Positions 24,996-31,939 of a stretch of DNA of 47,441 nucleotides are shown here, piece by piece. The stretch lies in contig PLOR01000108.1 in assembly GCA_003142185.1 (NCBI GenBank), positions 34,221 through 81,661 on the forward strand, given 5' to 3'. Both the position numbers and the translations under genes were made by a program. Each line of letters begins with the position of its first letter. Within the stretch, counting starts at the first letter, position 1. The DNA is from Bryobacterales bacterium (GTDB taxonomy: Bacteria > Acidobacteriota > Terriglobia > Bryobacterales > Bryobacteraceae). The notes beneath the pieces were generated by a model, which was given only the letters and a program-made list of their open reading frames with translations, searched no databases and was not told where the DNA came from.

Positions 24996-26782
24996 GCGGC
25001 CCCCAGCGCCGGCAGCACGACCTCGAACGTCGACCCCCGGCCCACGATGCTCTCCACCCGGATCTCCCCTCCCCACCGCCGCACGAAATTCAGCGAGAGG
25101 AACAGCCCCAGCCCCGTGCCGCCCTGCCGTGCGCTGAAGAATGGCTCGAAAATGCGCTTCTGGTCGTCGGCCGCGATGCCGCACCCGTCGTCGATCACCC
25201 GGATTCGCATCTGCTCTCCCGCCTCCGCTTCCACGGTCACCTGCCCGCCTGCCTTCGATGCCTGTACCGCGTTCAGCAGCAGATTGATCAGCGTGTGCTG
25301 GAGTTCCGCTTCGTCCGCGCGCACGTGCATCCCCGCCGGCGCCGGCCGCACCTCCACTCTCACCGAATGCGCGCGCGCCGTCGGCTCGATCAGCCGCGCC
25401 ACCGCTGCGATCACCGGTCCCAAATCCACCACTTCCCCCTGCCCCCGCTGCCCGCGCGAGAGCCGCAGAAAGTGCTGCGTGATCCCGCGACAGCGCAGAA
25501 TCTGCTCGCGCGCGATCGACGCGCTGTCCCGGATCCACGCCTCGTCCGCCCCGTCGCCCGACGTCTCCCGCAGGATACCCTCCACGCACATCAGCACCGT
25601 CGCCAGCGGCGTGTTCAACTCATGCGAGAACCCCGAAGCCAGCGTCCCCAGCGACGCCAGCCGGTGCGACTCCGCCAGGTGCGCCTCCGCCGCGCGCCGG
25701 TCCGAAATGTCGCGCCAGACTTCCACCACGTGCAGCAGTTTCCCTTGGGAATCGAGAATCGGCGAGGCGTGCACTTCCTCCCACACTATCTGCCCTTCCG
25801 GCGTACGCCGCTCGCACAGCCGCACTTGCCGCGCCCCGCTTGCCAGGCAGGCCAACGTCGGACAGTCCTCAACTGTGCAGCCGCCTGGAGTCAGCTCGCG
25901 GCACTGGCACCCCAACACCTGCTCGCGCGAATGCCGTGCCCGTTCCAGAAACGCATCGTTGGCCGCGATTACGCGCCGCTCGGCGTCCAGCACCACGATG
26001 CCGTCGTCAATGCTGTTGATCACCGTCTCCAGCCGCTCCCTCTGATGGCGCACTTCCCCCACCAGCCCCGTCACCGAATCGGCCATCGTGTTGAACTCGC
26101 GCGCCAGCCACGAAATCGTATCGCTGCCCCCCGCCGGCACGCGCTTCTCCAGGTCCCCCCCCGCGATCTGCCGGGCCGCCGTCTCAAACCGCTGCAATCG
26201 CCGCAGCACCGCCACGCGGATCACCACTCCGATCGCCCCCACCAATAGCAGCGTGATCGCGGCCGTCCCTCCCACCATCCAGCCCAAGTCGTGCGCCATC
26301 TCCTGGCTCAATTCCGTCGTCCGGTAATCCAGGATCAGGACGCCGTTGATCTTGTGGCTCGGGTCATGGCAGCCGTAACACTCCGCACGGTTGCGGATCG
26401 GCACCACCGTGCGCAGCACCTCACCCTTGCGCGCTTCGATCACCCGACTCGATCCTGCCTGGTCGGCGGGCACCTGCAACTCCCGCTCCGCACCCGCGCG
26501 GTCCAGGAGCACCAGTCGCTCCACCCAGCTTTGCTTGCGGAAGCTCTCCATCATTTTGGCGATCAGCGTCCGGTCGTTCTCGATCATCTGGTGTTCCAGC
26601 GCCACCCGAATCAAATCGCCCTCGGCCAGAGCGGTCGCCCGCGCCCCCTTGAGCAGAGATCGCATGTGGTGCTTGGAGTATAGGTAGGCGCCGCCGGCAC
26701 ACGCCAGCACAACGGCCGCGGTGACACCTACTGCCAGACCCACGGTCGTGCTGGCGAAGGACGGCTTTGTTCCGCTGGCCAA
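24992..26782 (-). CDS. Sensor histidine kinase with a predicted periplasmic c-type haem site, HAMP and PAS
   Basis: A 596-residue kinase. Helix one (14-35) and helix two (168-191) enclose a periplasmic domain of about 130 residues that carries a single haem-binding motif, CYGCH (135-139), followed by HKINGVLILDYR. Then come HAMP (about 192-245), a PAS domain (250-360) with an unusual cluster of six cysteines (292-323), the phospho-His387 (SGFSHELNTPLAT) and an ATPase domain (NLLLNAVQAS, DDGCGIA, GGTGLGLFLSLNFV). It probably senses redox state, a gas or an electron acceptor through the haem and phosphorylates the NtrC-type regulator. The only start in frame before helix one is TTG at 26782; a GTG at residue 14 is an alternative. 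Confidence 0.9.
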   Translation of the reverse strand: MASGTKPSFASTTVGLAVGVTAAVVLACAGGAYLYSKHHMRSLLKGARATALAEGDLIRVALEHQMIENDRTLIAKMMESFRKQSWVERLVLLDRAGAERELQVPADQAGSSRVIEARKGEVLRTVVPIRNRAECYGCHDPSHKINGVLILDYRTTELSQEMAHDLGWMVGGTAAITLLLVGAIGVVIRVAVLRRLQRFETAARQIAGGDLEKRVPAGGSDTISWLAREFNTMADSVTGLVGEVRHQRERLETVINSIDDGIVVLDAERRVIAANDAFLERARHSREQVLGCQCRELTPGGCTVEDCPTLACLASGARQVRLCERRTPEGQIVWEEVHASPILDSQGKLLHVVEVWRDISDRRAAEAHLAESHRLASLGTLASGFSHELNTPLATVLMCVEGILRETSGDGADEAWIRDSASIAREQILRCRGITQHFLRLSRGQRGQGEVVDLGPVIAAVARLIEPTARAHSVRVEVRPAPAGMHVRADEAELQHTLINLLLNAVQASKAGGQVTVEAEAGEQMRIRVIDDGCGIAADDQKRIFEPFFSARQGGTGLGLFLSLNFVRRWGGEIRVESIVGRGSTFEVVLPALGAA

Positions 26783-26794
26783 AGGTTCGCTCGA

Positions 26795-26823
26795 ATCATG
26801 TCACATCCTGCCGGAAGCGTCAA
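26795..26823 (-). promoter_or_regulatory. Sigma-70-like promoter of the sensor kinase
   Basis: On the minus strand TTGACG (26823-26818) and CATGAT (26800-26795) are 17 bases apart. The -10 ends 12 bases before the TTG start at 26782, leaving a leader of about 5 bases. The tandem dyads begin 5 bases upstream of the -35, so the regulator may also affect its own operon. Confidence 0.4.
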
Positions 26824-26827
26824 CGGC

Positions 26828-26858
26828 TGACGCCCTGTCAGTGACATTTTGTCAGTGA
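26828..26858. promoter_or_regulatory. Tandem TGAC-N5-GTCA dyads, candidate enhancer for the NtrC-type regulator
   Basis: Two perfect inverted repeats lie side by side: TGAC-GCCCT-GTCA (26828-26840) and TGAC-ATTTT-GTCA (26842-26854), separated by one base. A further GTGA follows, so the 9-base string TGTCAGTGA also occurs twice 14 bases apart. They are centred about 80 bases before the predicted sigma-54 start site, the typical position for an enhancer bound by paired regulator dimers. The repeats are direct observations; the binder is inferred from the adjacent gene. Confidence 0.6.
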
Positions 26859-26897
26859 TCCATCGCCGGCGGTTGAAGTCTCAGCCACTTACGCTTT

Positions 26898-26911
26898 GGC
26901 TGCCGGCGTGC
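26898..26911 (+). promoter_or_regulatory. Sigma-54 (-24/-12) promoter of the cytochrome/NrfD operon
   Basis: TTGGC at 26896-26900 and TGCA at 26909-26912 give the invariant GG (26898-26899), 10 bases, GC (26910-26911) spacing of sigma-54 promoters. Transcription would start near 26923, just ahead of the AAGGAG ribosome site (26928-26933) and the ATG at 26943. The presence of a GAFTGA activator gene and dyads upstream supports the call. Confidence 0.62.
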
Positions 26912-26942
26912 ACCTGGCCGGCTTCGAAAAGGAGACCGGCTG

Positions 26943-27272
26943 ATGGAAATGTTGCTGATGGGAGCCGCTCTGGCTATGTTCGGGCTGGCCGTGTCCTGCC
27001 TGGCCTTCGGTGCGGCGACGCACGAAGAGCCCGTCATGGAACAAGAGCCCGCCCTGGGAAAAGAAGCCGTGAAGGCCGCGGCTGTCAATGCACGATTTTT
27101 CGCCGCCGTCCCGGCCCTGCCCGTGGCCGCCGCCAACCGCGTTCCGATCGAAGCGTTGCTCTTGCAGATCGAAAACCACGTTCGCCTGGAGCAGGCGGCC
27201 GCCGCATGCTTCCTTGAATCCCCCAGCGCCGACGTGCTGCATGGCAGGACCATCTCCCCACTGGTGAATTGA
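26943..27272 (+). CDS. Small membrane-anchored protein, first gene of the electron-transfer operon
   Basis: A 109-residue protein with one N-terminal hydrophobic helix (LLMGAALAMFGLAVSCLAFGAA), then a polar, alanine-rich tail without known motifs. The ATG has AAGGAG at 9-base spacing directly after the sigma-54 promoter. It ends one base before the next start, so it belongs to the operon with the cyclic-nucleotide-domain protein, tetrahaem cytochrome, ferredoxin and NrfD protein. Not recognised; possibly an assembly or small subunit of the membrane complex, which is inference from position. Confidence 0.6.
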   Translation: MEMLLMGAALAMFGLAVSCLAFGAATHEEPVMEQEPALGKEAVKAAAVNARFFAAVPALPVAAANRVPIEALLLQIENHVRLEQAAAACFLESPSADVLHGRTISPLVN

Positions 27273-27273
27273 C

Positions 27274-27738
27274 ATGATTGACGCCGAACTCTTGAAGGGC
27301 CTGCCGCCGGCCGAAGCCGAACGCGTGCTCGCGCTCGGCAAGCGCTTACTGCTCACCGCCGGCGCGGAGCTCTTCCACCTCGGCGACGCCGCCGGCAGCC
27401 TCTATCTGGTCGCGCGCGGCCGCGTTCGCCTTACTCTTCCCATGCAAGTGCGCCATCACGAAGAGGACATCCTCGTCGAAGAATGCTCTTCCGGCCAGAC
27501 CGTCGGATGGTCCGCGCTGATTCCTCCCCATCGTTTCACCCTCACCGCGGCGGTGCCGCTCGAAACCGAGGTGATCGCGCTCGGCCGCGAAGCGCTCAAC
27601 GCGTACTTCGCCGCCCATCCCGATACCGGCTACGCCGTCTCGGTCAATCTCGCCAGCGTCATAGGCCAGCGTCTGCAACTATTCCAGGCCATGTGGCTCC
27701 GCGAAGTCCAACGGATGGTGGAATTGCGCTGTGCGTAG
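27274..27738 (+). CDS. Stand-alone cyclic-nucleotide-binding-domain protein (Crp/Fnr sensor module without DNA-binding domain)
   Basis: A 154-residue protein made of one cNMP-binding beta-roll: FHLGDAAGSLYLVARGRVRLTL (about 35-55), then EECSSGQTVGWSALIPPHRFTLTAAV and a C-terminal helix (LASVIGQRLQLFQ). It ends after that helix; the winged helix of Crp/Fnr regulators is absent, so it is unlikely to bind DNA by itself. The start lies one base after the previous stop and its end overlaps the cytochrome gene by 8 bases. Placement in an electron-transfer operon suggests ligand- or redox-dependent control of the complex. The phosphate-binding Arg pattern is not clearly conserved, so the ligand is open. 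Confidence 0.85.
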   Translation: MIDAELLKGLPPAEAERVLALGKRLLLTAGAELFHLGDAAGSLYLVARGRVRLTLPMQVRHHEEDILVEECSSGQTVGWSALIPPHRFTLTAAVPLETEVIALGREALNAYFAAHPDTGYAVSVNLASVIGQRLQLFQAMWLREVQRMVELRCA

Positions 27739-28243
27739 TGGCCTCCTGCTCTTGCTGCTGTCTGGGGGGATTGTGCCGGCGGCGGACGGACCGAAGATTC
27801 CGCCCGCCCCGGCCGGGCCGGAACGTATCGAGGTTCCGCCACCGCCCTTCTCCGATGGCATCTTCCCCTGCACCAACTGCCACGCTGGAATGCCCGTCGA
27901 CCGCACCCGCCGCGAGCTCACCGCGATGCACACCGATATCGTTCTCAAGCACGACGAAACTCACCGCTGGTGCTTGGATTGCCACGATCCCACCAATCGC
28001 GACTTCCTTCACCTGGCCAGCGGCGAGCGCGTCCCGTTCGACGAATCCTACCGCCTGTGCGGCCAGTGCCACGGCGAAAAATACCGTGACTGGCGCGCCG
28101 GCGTCCACGGCCGCCGCACCGGCAACTGGAACGGCGCCAAAGAGTACCTGTTGTGCGCGCACTGCCACAACCCTCACCAGCCGCGCTTCAAACCGCTGGC
28201 TCCCAAGCCCGCGCCGCAGCGCCCCGACCGGAGCATGAAATGA
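27731..28243 (+). CDS. Tetrahaem periplasmic cytochrome c
   Basis: A 170-residue protein with a signal peptide (MRSGLLLLLLSGGIVPAADG) and four CxxCH motifs: CTNCH, CLDCH, CGQCH and CAHCH, the last followed by NPHQPRF. The start is GTG at 27731 inside the end of the previous gene; no ATG precedes the signal peptide. It overlaps the ferredoxin gene as ATGA. Next to a ferredoxin and an NrfD protein it resembles the cytochrome subunit of DsrMKJOP/Qrc/Hmc-like quinone-linked complexes, passing electrons between the membrane module and the periplasm. Confidence 0.88.
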   Translation: MRSGLLLLLLSGGIVPAADGPKIPPAPAGPERIEVPPPPFSDGIFPCTNCHAGMPVDRTRRELTAMHTDIVLKHDETHRWCLDCHDPTNRDFLHLASGERVPFDESYRLCGQCHGEKYRDWRAGVHGRRTGNWNGAKEYLLCAHCHNPHQPRFKPLAPKPAPQRPDRSMK

Positions 28244-29109
28244 CCGACTCCGAGAAGCCCTCGCGGCGCATGTTCACCGCCAGCGCCGGAGCCGCTTTCG
28301 CAGGCATGGTCCTCACCGCCTGCGGCCCCAAGCGGCTCTACGAAGTCCCCCAACACAAGCTGAAAGCCTCCATCGCGGAAATGGAGCGCCGCTACAAGGA
28401 ACAGCTCGGCAAAGACATCCAAGTCTCCGACCAGGGCCCGATGCCCGGTGTCCATTTCGCCTTCGCGCTCGATATCTCGCGCTGCATCGGCTGCCGCCGC
28501 TGCGTCTACGGCTGCGTCGCCGAAAACAACCAGTCGCGCGACCCGCAGATCCACTGGATCCGCGTCTTCTCCATGGAGAAGGAAAAGGGCGTCGACTTCA
28601 CCCACGCCGACCCCTACTACAATCCGCCCGAGGTCCCCGAAGAAGGCCACTTCTACGTCCCCGTCGGCTGCCAGCAGTGCGAGAATCCGCCCTGCACCAA
28701 GGTCTGCCCTACAGGCGCCACCTGGGCCGAGAAGGACGGCATCGTGGTCATCGATTACGACTGGTGCATCGGCTGCCGCTACTGCATGGCGGCCTGCCCC
28801 TACGGCGCGCGGCACTTCAACTGGAAAGCGCCCACCATTCCCGAAAACGAAATCAATCCCCACACCCATTACCTCGGTAACCGCCCGCGGCCCAAGGGCG
28901 TGGTCGAGAAGTGCACCTTCTGTATCCAGCGCTCGCGCGAGGGCCGCTACCCCGCCTGCGTGGAAGTCTGCCCGGTGGGCGCGCGCAAATTCGGCAACAT
29001 CCTCGATCCCAATAGCGAGATCCGTTACATCATCGAGCACAAACGCGTACTGGTCCTGAAAGAGGAGTTGAACACCGTCCCGCGATTCTTTTACTTCTAT
29101 GCAACCTGA
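28240..29109 (+). CDS. Exported four-cluster ferredoxin (DsrO/NrfC/HybA-like)
   Basis: A 289-residue iron-sulfur protein with a Tat-type signal (SRRMFTASAGAAFAGMVLTAC, which also resembles a lipobox). Four cysteine groups each suit a 4Fe-4S cluster: CIGCRRCVYGC, CQQCENPPCTKVCPTG, CIGCRYCMAACPYG and CTFC...CVEVCPVG. It is the electron-relay subunit that sits on the NrfD membrane protein encoded next; the two genes overlap by 11 bases. Start at 28240 overlaps the cytochrome stop (ATGA). No molybdopterin catalytic subunit is in the operon, so this is a quinone-oxidising or quinone-reducing module rather than a complete reductase. Confidence 0.93.
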   Translation: MTDSEKPSRRMFTASAGAAFAGMVLTACGPKRLYEVPQHKLKASIAEMERRYKEQLGKDIQVSDQGPMPGVHFAFALDISRCIGCRRCVYGCVAENNQSRDPQIHWIRVFSMEKEKGVDFTHADPYYNPPEVPEEGHFYVPVGCQQCENPPCTKVCPTGATWAEKDGIVVIDYDWCIGCRYCMAACPYGARHFNWKAPTIPENEINPHTHYLGNRPRPKGVVEKCTFCIQRSREGRYPACVEVCPVGARKFGNILDPNSEIRYIIEHKRVLVLKEELNTVPRFFYFYAT

Positions 29110-30379
29110 GAGTGCAGTCAACAGCATCCGCATGTTCGGCGGATTCGCGCGTGGCAGCCTGAAGCTGATCCTCCGCGGCAACCGGATGTATTGGACTTGG
29201 CTCGCGTTTCTGGGCGCGCTCATCGTCTCCGGCGCGCTGGCCTATTCGCGGCAGGTCGAAATCGGCCTGGGGCTCACTGCCATGCGTGACCAGGTGAGCT
29301 GGGGATTTTACATCGGCAATTTTACGTTCCTGGTGGGCGTGGCGGCAGCCGCGGTGGTGCTGGTGATCCCGGCCTACATCTACGACTGGAAGCCTATCCG
29401 TGAGATCGTCATCTACGGCGAGTTGCTGGCCATCAGCGCCATCACCATGTGTCTGTTGTTCGTGCTGGTGGATATCGGCCGTCCCGACCGCTTCTGGCAC
29501 CTGATTCCGCCCTTCGGATTTCTGAACTTCCCGAGCAGCATCCTGGCCTGGGACGTGCTCGTGCTGAACCTGTACTTCATCTTGAACTTTTCGGTGGCCA
29601 CCCACATCCTGTACCGCGCTTTTCACGGCAAGCACTATATCAAGCGCCTGGTGGTCCCGCTGGTGCTGCTTTCCGTCCCCATGGCGGTCGGCATTCACAC
29701 TGTGACCGCGTTCCTGTACAACGGCCTGGCCGCGCGCCCCTACTGGAATAGCTCGATTCTGGCGCCGCAGTTTCTGGCGTCGGCCTTCTGCTCCGGTCCG
29801 GCGATTCTGCTGATCGTGCTCCAGGTGCTGCGCCGCTTCACACGCTTCGAAATCCAGGACGCCGCCATCTGGAAGATCGCCGAGCTGATGGCCTACGCCA
29901 TGTTCCTGAACCTGTTCCTGCACGGCGCCGAAGCCTTCAAGGAGTTCTACTCCAACACGCAGCACCTGCTGTTCACACGCTACTGGTATTTCGGCGTGGG
30001 CGGGCACCACACCCTGGTCCCCTACGCCTGGACCGCCGTGGCGCTGAACCTGCTCGCGTTCGGATTGTTCATCTCCCCGGCCGCGCGCCGCAATTTCCTC
30101 ACGCTGAACATCGGGTGCCTGGCCACCTATGCCGGCGTGTACATCGAGAAGGGTATGGGGCTGATCATCCCCGGCCTGACCCCGGACACGCTGGGCGAGA
30201 TCTACGAATACTACCCAACCGTCACCGAGTTGCGCGTCGCCGCCGGCATCTTCGCGGTGGGATTCCTGCTCTTCACACTGATGCTCAAAGTTGCGGTACC
30301 GATCTCGCTGGGTGAGTTTCTGGACAAAAAGGAAGCGGCGGCGCATGCGCAGGAAGTGGACTTGCCGTGCACGGTTTGA
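29099..30379 (+). CDS. NrfD/DsrP-like quinone-interacting membrane protein
   Basis: A 426-residue integral membrane protein with about ten helices, of the NrfD/PsrC/DsrP superfamily. Recognisable are YWTWLAFLGALIVSGALAYSR, QVSWGFYIGNFTFLVGVAAAAV, VDIGRPDRFWHL and a histidine-bearing GIHTVTAFLYNGLAARPYW segment. These proteins exchange electrons with the quinone pool and hand them to, or take them from, the ferredoxin subunit. The start (ATG at 29099) lies inside the ferredoxin gene. Last gene of the sigma-54 operon; no terminator hairpin is evident after it. Confidence 0.93.
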   Translation: MQPESAVNSIRMFGGFARGSLKLILRGNRMYWTWLAFLGALIVSGALAYSRQVEIGLGLTAMRDQVSWGFYIGNFTFLVGVAAAAVVLVIPAYIYDWKPIREIVIYGELLAISAITMCLLFVLVDIGRPDRFWHLIPPFGFLNFPSSILAWDVLVLNLYFILNFSVATHILYRAFHGKHYIKRLVVPLVLLSVPMAVGIHTVTAFLYNGLAARPYWNSSILAPQFLASAFCSGPAILLIVLQVLRRFTRFEIQDAAIWKIAELMAYAMFLNLFLHGAEAFKEFYSNTQHLLFTRYWYFGVGGHHTLVPYAWTAVALNLLAFGLFISPAARRNFLTLNIGCLATYAGVYIEKGMGLIIPGLTPDTLGEIYEYYPTVTELRVAAGIFAVGFLLFTLMLKVAVPISLGEFLDKKEAAAHAQEVDLPCTV

Positions 30380-30493
30380 GAGGTGCAGAGGCTCATCGCA
30401 CTGCTGGCCTGCCGGCTGGGGATTGCGCACTCGACCTTTGAGGCCGAAATGGAAATCCCCGGTCAAAATATGCCCGCTTGGAGACTCGGGAAA

Positions 30494-30893
30494 ATGCGAC
30501 ACGCGATGAGGGCTATCCCCTTCTTATTGGCTGTCGGCGCACTTCCGGCGCTGGCGGCGACGTTGCCGGCCTATTGCGGCGGCGTCGGCGCGAAAAGCTA
30601 TACCCCTCCCGCGGTGACCATTCCCGCGGTGGTTCTCAATCGCGGCACGGTGATCACGGTCACCAATACCTCGATGCTGATTAATGACGACACGTCCTCG
30701 GTGTCGGCGCCTCCGGAATCAAGGGCATCAACGTGGTGGCCGGAGTGGATGCCGCGAGTGCAAACCAGATGCAGCAGTTGCTGGTGGCAGACAATCTGGT
30801 GGGAGGAGTGCTTGGCGCTGCGTCCATTTTCCCCTACCTGGGCAGTGGTGGCTCGGGAAACACGATATCGATTTCACAAGTCCCCAGCCCCGC
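30494..30893 (+). pseudogene. Frameshifted, truncated secreted-protein gene
   Basis: The gene begins with a signal peptide (MRAIPFLLAVGALPALAA) and reads in frame to about 30699 (...NTSMLINDDTSS). It then continues sensibly only in a different frame from 30700: GVGASGIKGINVVAG, ANQMQQLLVADNLVGGVLG and ISISQVPSP. A one-base loss near 30699 would explain this. The reading ends at the IS630 fragment, so the 3' part is missing. GGAG lies 10 bases before the ATG at 30494. The low-complexity glycine/valine-rich style suggests a surface or extracellular protein; family unknown. Confidence 0.55.
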
Positions 30894-31528
30894 TAGGTCT
30901 TTGACCGCTTAAAAGGTTTGGGTTTGTAGCCAAACTTCCGGCGAGCGGTCTTGCGGTCGAACTTCCAGGCGATCTTGACACGATCTCGGTTCATTCGTCG
31001 GTTCCAGGCTCTCGCTTCTTGGCGGAGAGTCTTGAGGTCAGGGATGCGTCGATGCCCAAGGCATTGGCGCGAGAAGATCCCGATCTCAATCTCCGCCTGA
31101 TTTAGCCAACTGCCGTGAGTGGGCGTGTAATGGACGGTAAAGCGATCCCAGACTTCGGTGGCCATTTCCGCTCCAAAGGCGTCCGCTAACGCTTTGCGGC
31201 GATGGATATTCAGGTTGTCCAGTACCAGATGGATCGTCTCCGCCTCCGGATATGCCATTGCCAAGGCGACCGCGATACGGGCGAACTCGAAGCCCGAGCG
31301 ATCCGGCGTCGCGAAAGTGAAATGGCGGCCTGCCTTCGGTTCTACGGCACAGAAAACATTGGCGGTCCCGCGACGCTCATATTCGTTATCCCGTCGCGCT
31401 TCTCGTCCTGGAACCGCCGGCGAGGCGGGCCGCAGATCGGCGTGCAGCGTGATCGGCTTCTCATCGACGCAGATTACCGGCTCTTGCGGGCTGTACGGCC
31501 GTTCGTACACCTCCAAGACGTCTTCCAT
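30893..31528 (-). pseudogene. IS630-family transposase, C-terminal half only
   Basis: Encodes the catalytic DDE part of an IS630 transposase: EPVICVDEKPITLHADLRP (first Asp), GTANVFCAVEPKAGRHF, ETIHLVLDNLNIHRRKALAD (second Asp) and THGSWLNQAEIEIGIFSRQ (final acidic residue). The reading frame continues upstream through IAKMEDVLEVYERPYSPQE to about 31598, where it is cut by the ISNCY element. The N-terminal helix-turn-helix half, about 130 residues, is nowhere in the window, so this copy is inactive. Confidence 0.85.
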
Positions 31529-31598
31529 CTTGGCGATATACTGGACCGTGCAGACGGCTGTCGTTTCCGAGTTGAAGCAGCAATGCAGAATTTGACGG
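30894..31598 (-). mobile_element. IS630-family element, truncated
   Basis: About 0.7 kb remain of an element that is normally 1.1-1.2 kb. A TA dinucleotide at 30894-30895, the usual IS630 target, marks the junction with the disrupted secreted-protein gene. The other end is missing: the sequence beyond the second ISNCY target duplication (33335 on) is not IS630-like, so truncation happened before or together with the second insertion. Confidence 0.6.
31584..31598 (+). repeat. Left copy of the 15-bp target duplication
   Basis: TGCAGAATTTGACGG directly precedes the left inverted repeat and is repeated exactly at 33320-33334 directly after the right one. With the ambiguous outer bases the match is 17 bp (31583-31599 against 33319-33335). 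Confidence 0.85.
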
Positions 31599-31762
31599 TG
31601 TCAAGGCAAAGTAGAAAGTTCCGCTTTCGGGCAAAGTAGAAAGTTCCGGTTTTGAGTGGCCGCGGCGACCACCCGTGGTATGTTCGACCCGCAGCGCCGG
31701 GGTCGCGCCTGGCGCTGCTACCCAAAGCCGAGGCGACGGGGTTGGCTCCGAAGCAATCGGCG

Positions 31763-31910
31763 AATGCCCTCCTGTGACGCAGAACCCGTGAGTCTTTCCG
31801 GAGCGCCAGGAGGGCATTGTCGAGCCGAGGCCTATTGCTTTGGTGAGACTCCCGAGCGGAGGCTTTGGGTATATAAAACGCGAAGATCGCCGGGCCGCTT
31901 TTGCCCGGCG
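31763..31910 (+). other. Structured non-coding segment inside the ISNCY element
   Basis: Between the left inverted repeat and the transposase stop there are about 290 bases with no credible gene. AATGCCCTCCTG (31763-31774) pairs perfectly with CAGGAGGGCATT (31807-31818) across 32 bases, and flanking segments CCGAAGCAAT and ATTGCTTTGG extend the pairing imperfectly. Next, CGCCGGG (31888-31894) and CCCGGCG (31904-31910) form a 7-bp hairpin followed by T-rich sequence on the plus strand. It could be a terminator, a regulatory structure or a small RNA of the element. The pairing is visible; the role is open. Confidence 0.5.
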
Positions 31911-31939
31911 TTCCTTATTGACTGCTTCTGGTTTTCCGC

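Noticed and set aside
24741-26248. Long plus-strand frames (434 and 486 codons) opposite the sensor kinase
   Set aside because: Pro/Arg/Ser-rich composition typical of the opposite strand of high-GC genes; the kinase and regulator motifs on the minus strand are unambiguous.
30887-30912. Extension of the secreted-protein fragment to a TAA at 30910
   Set aside because: The last codons lie inside the IS630 fragment and are not part of the original protein.
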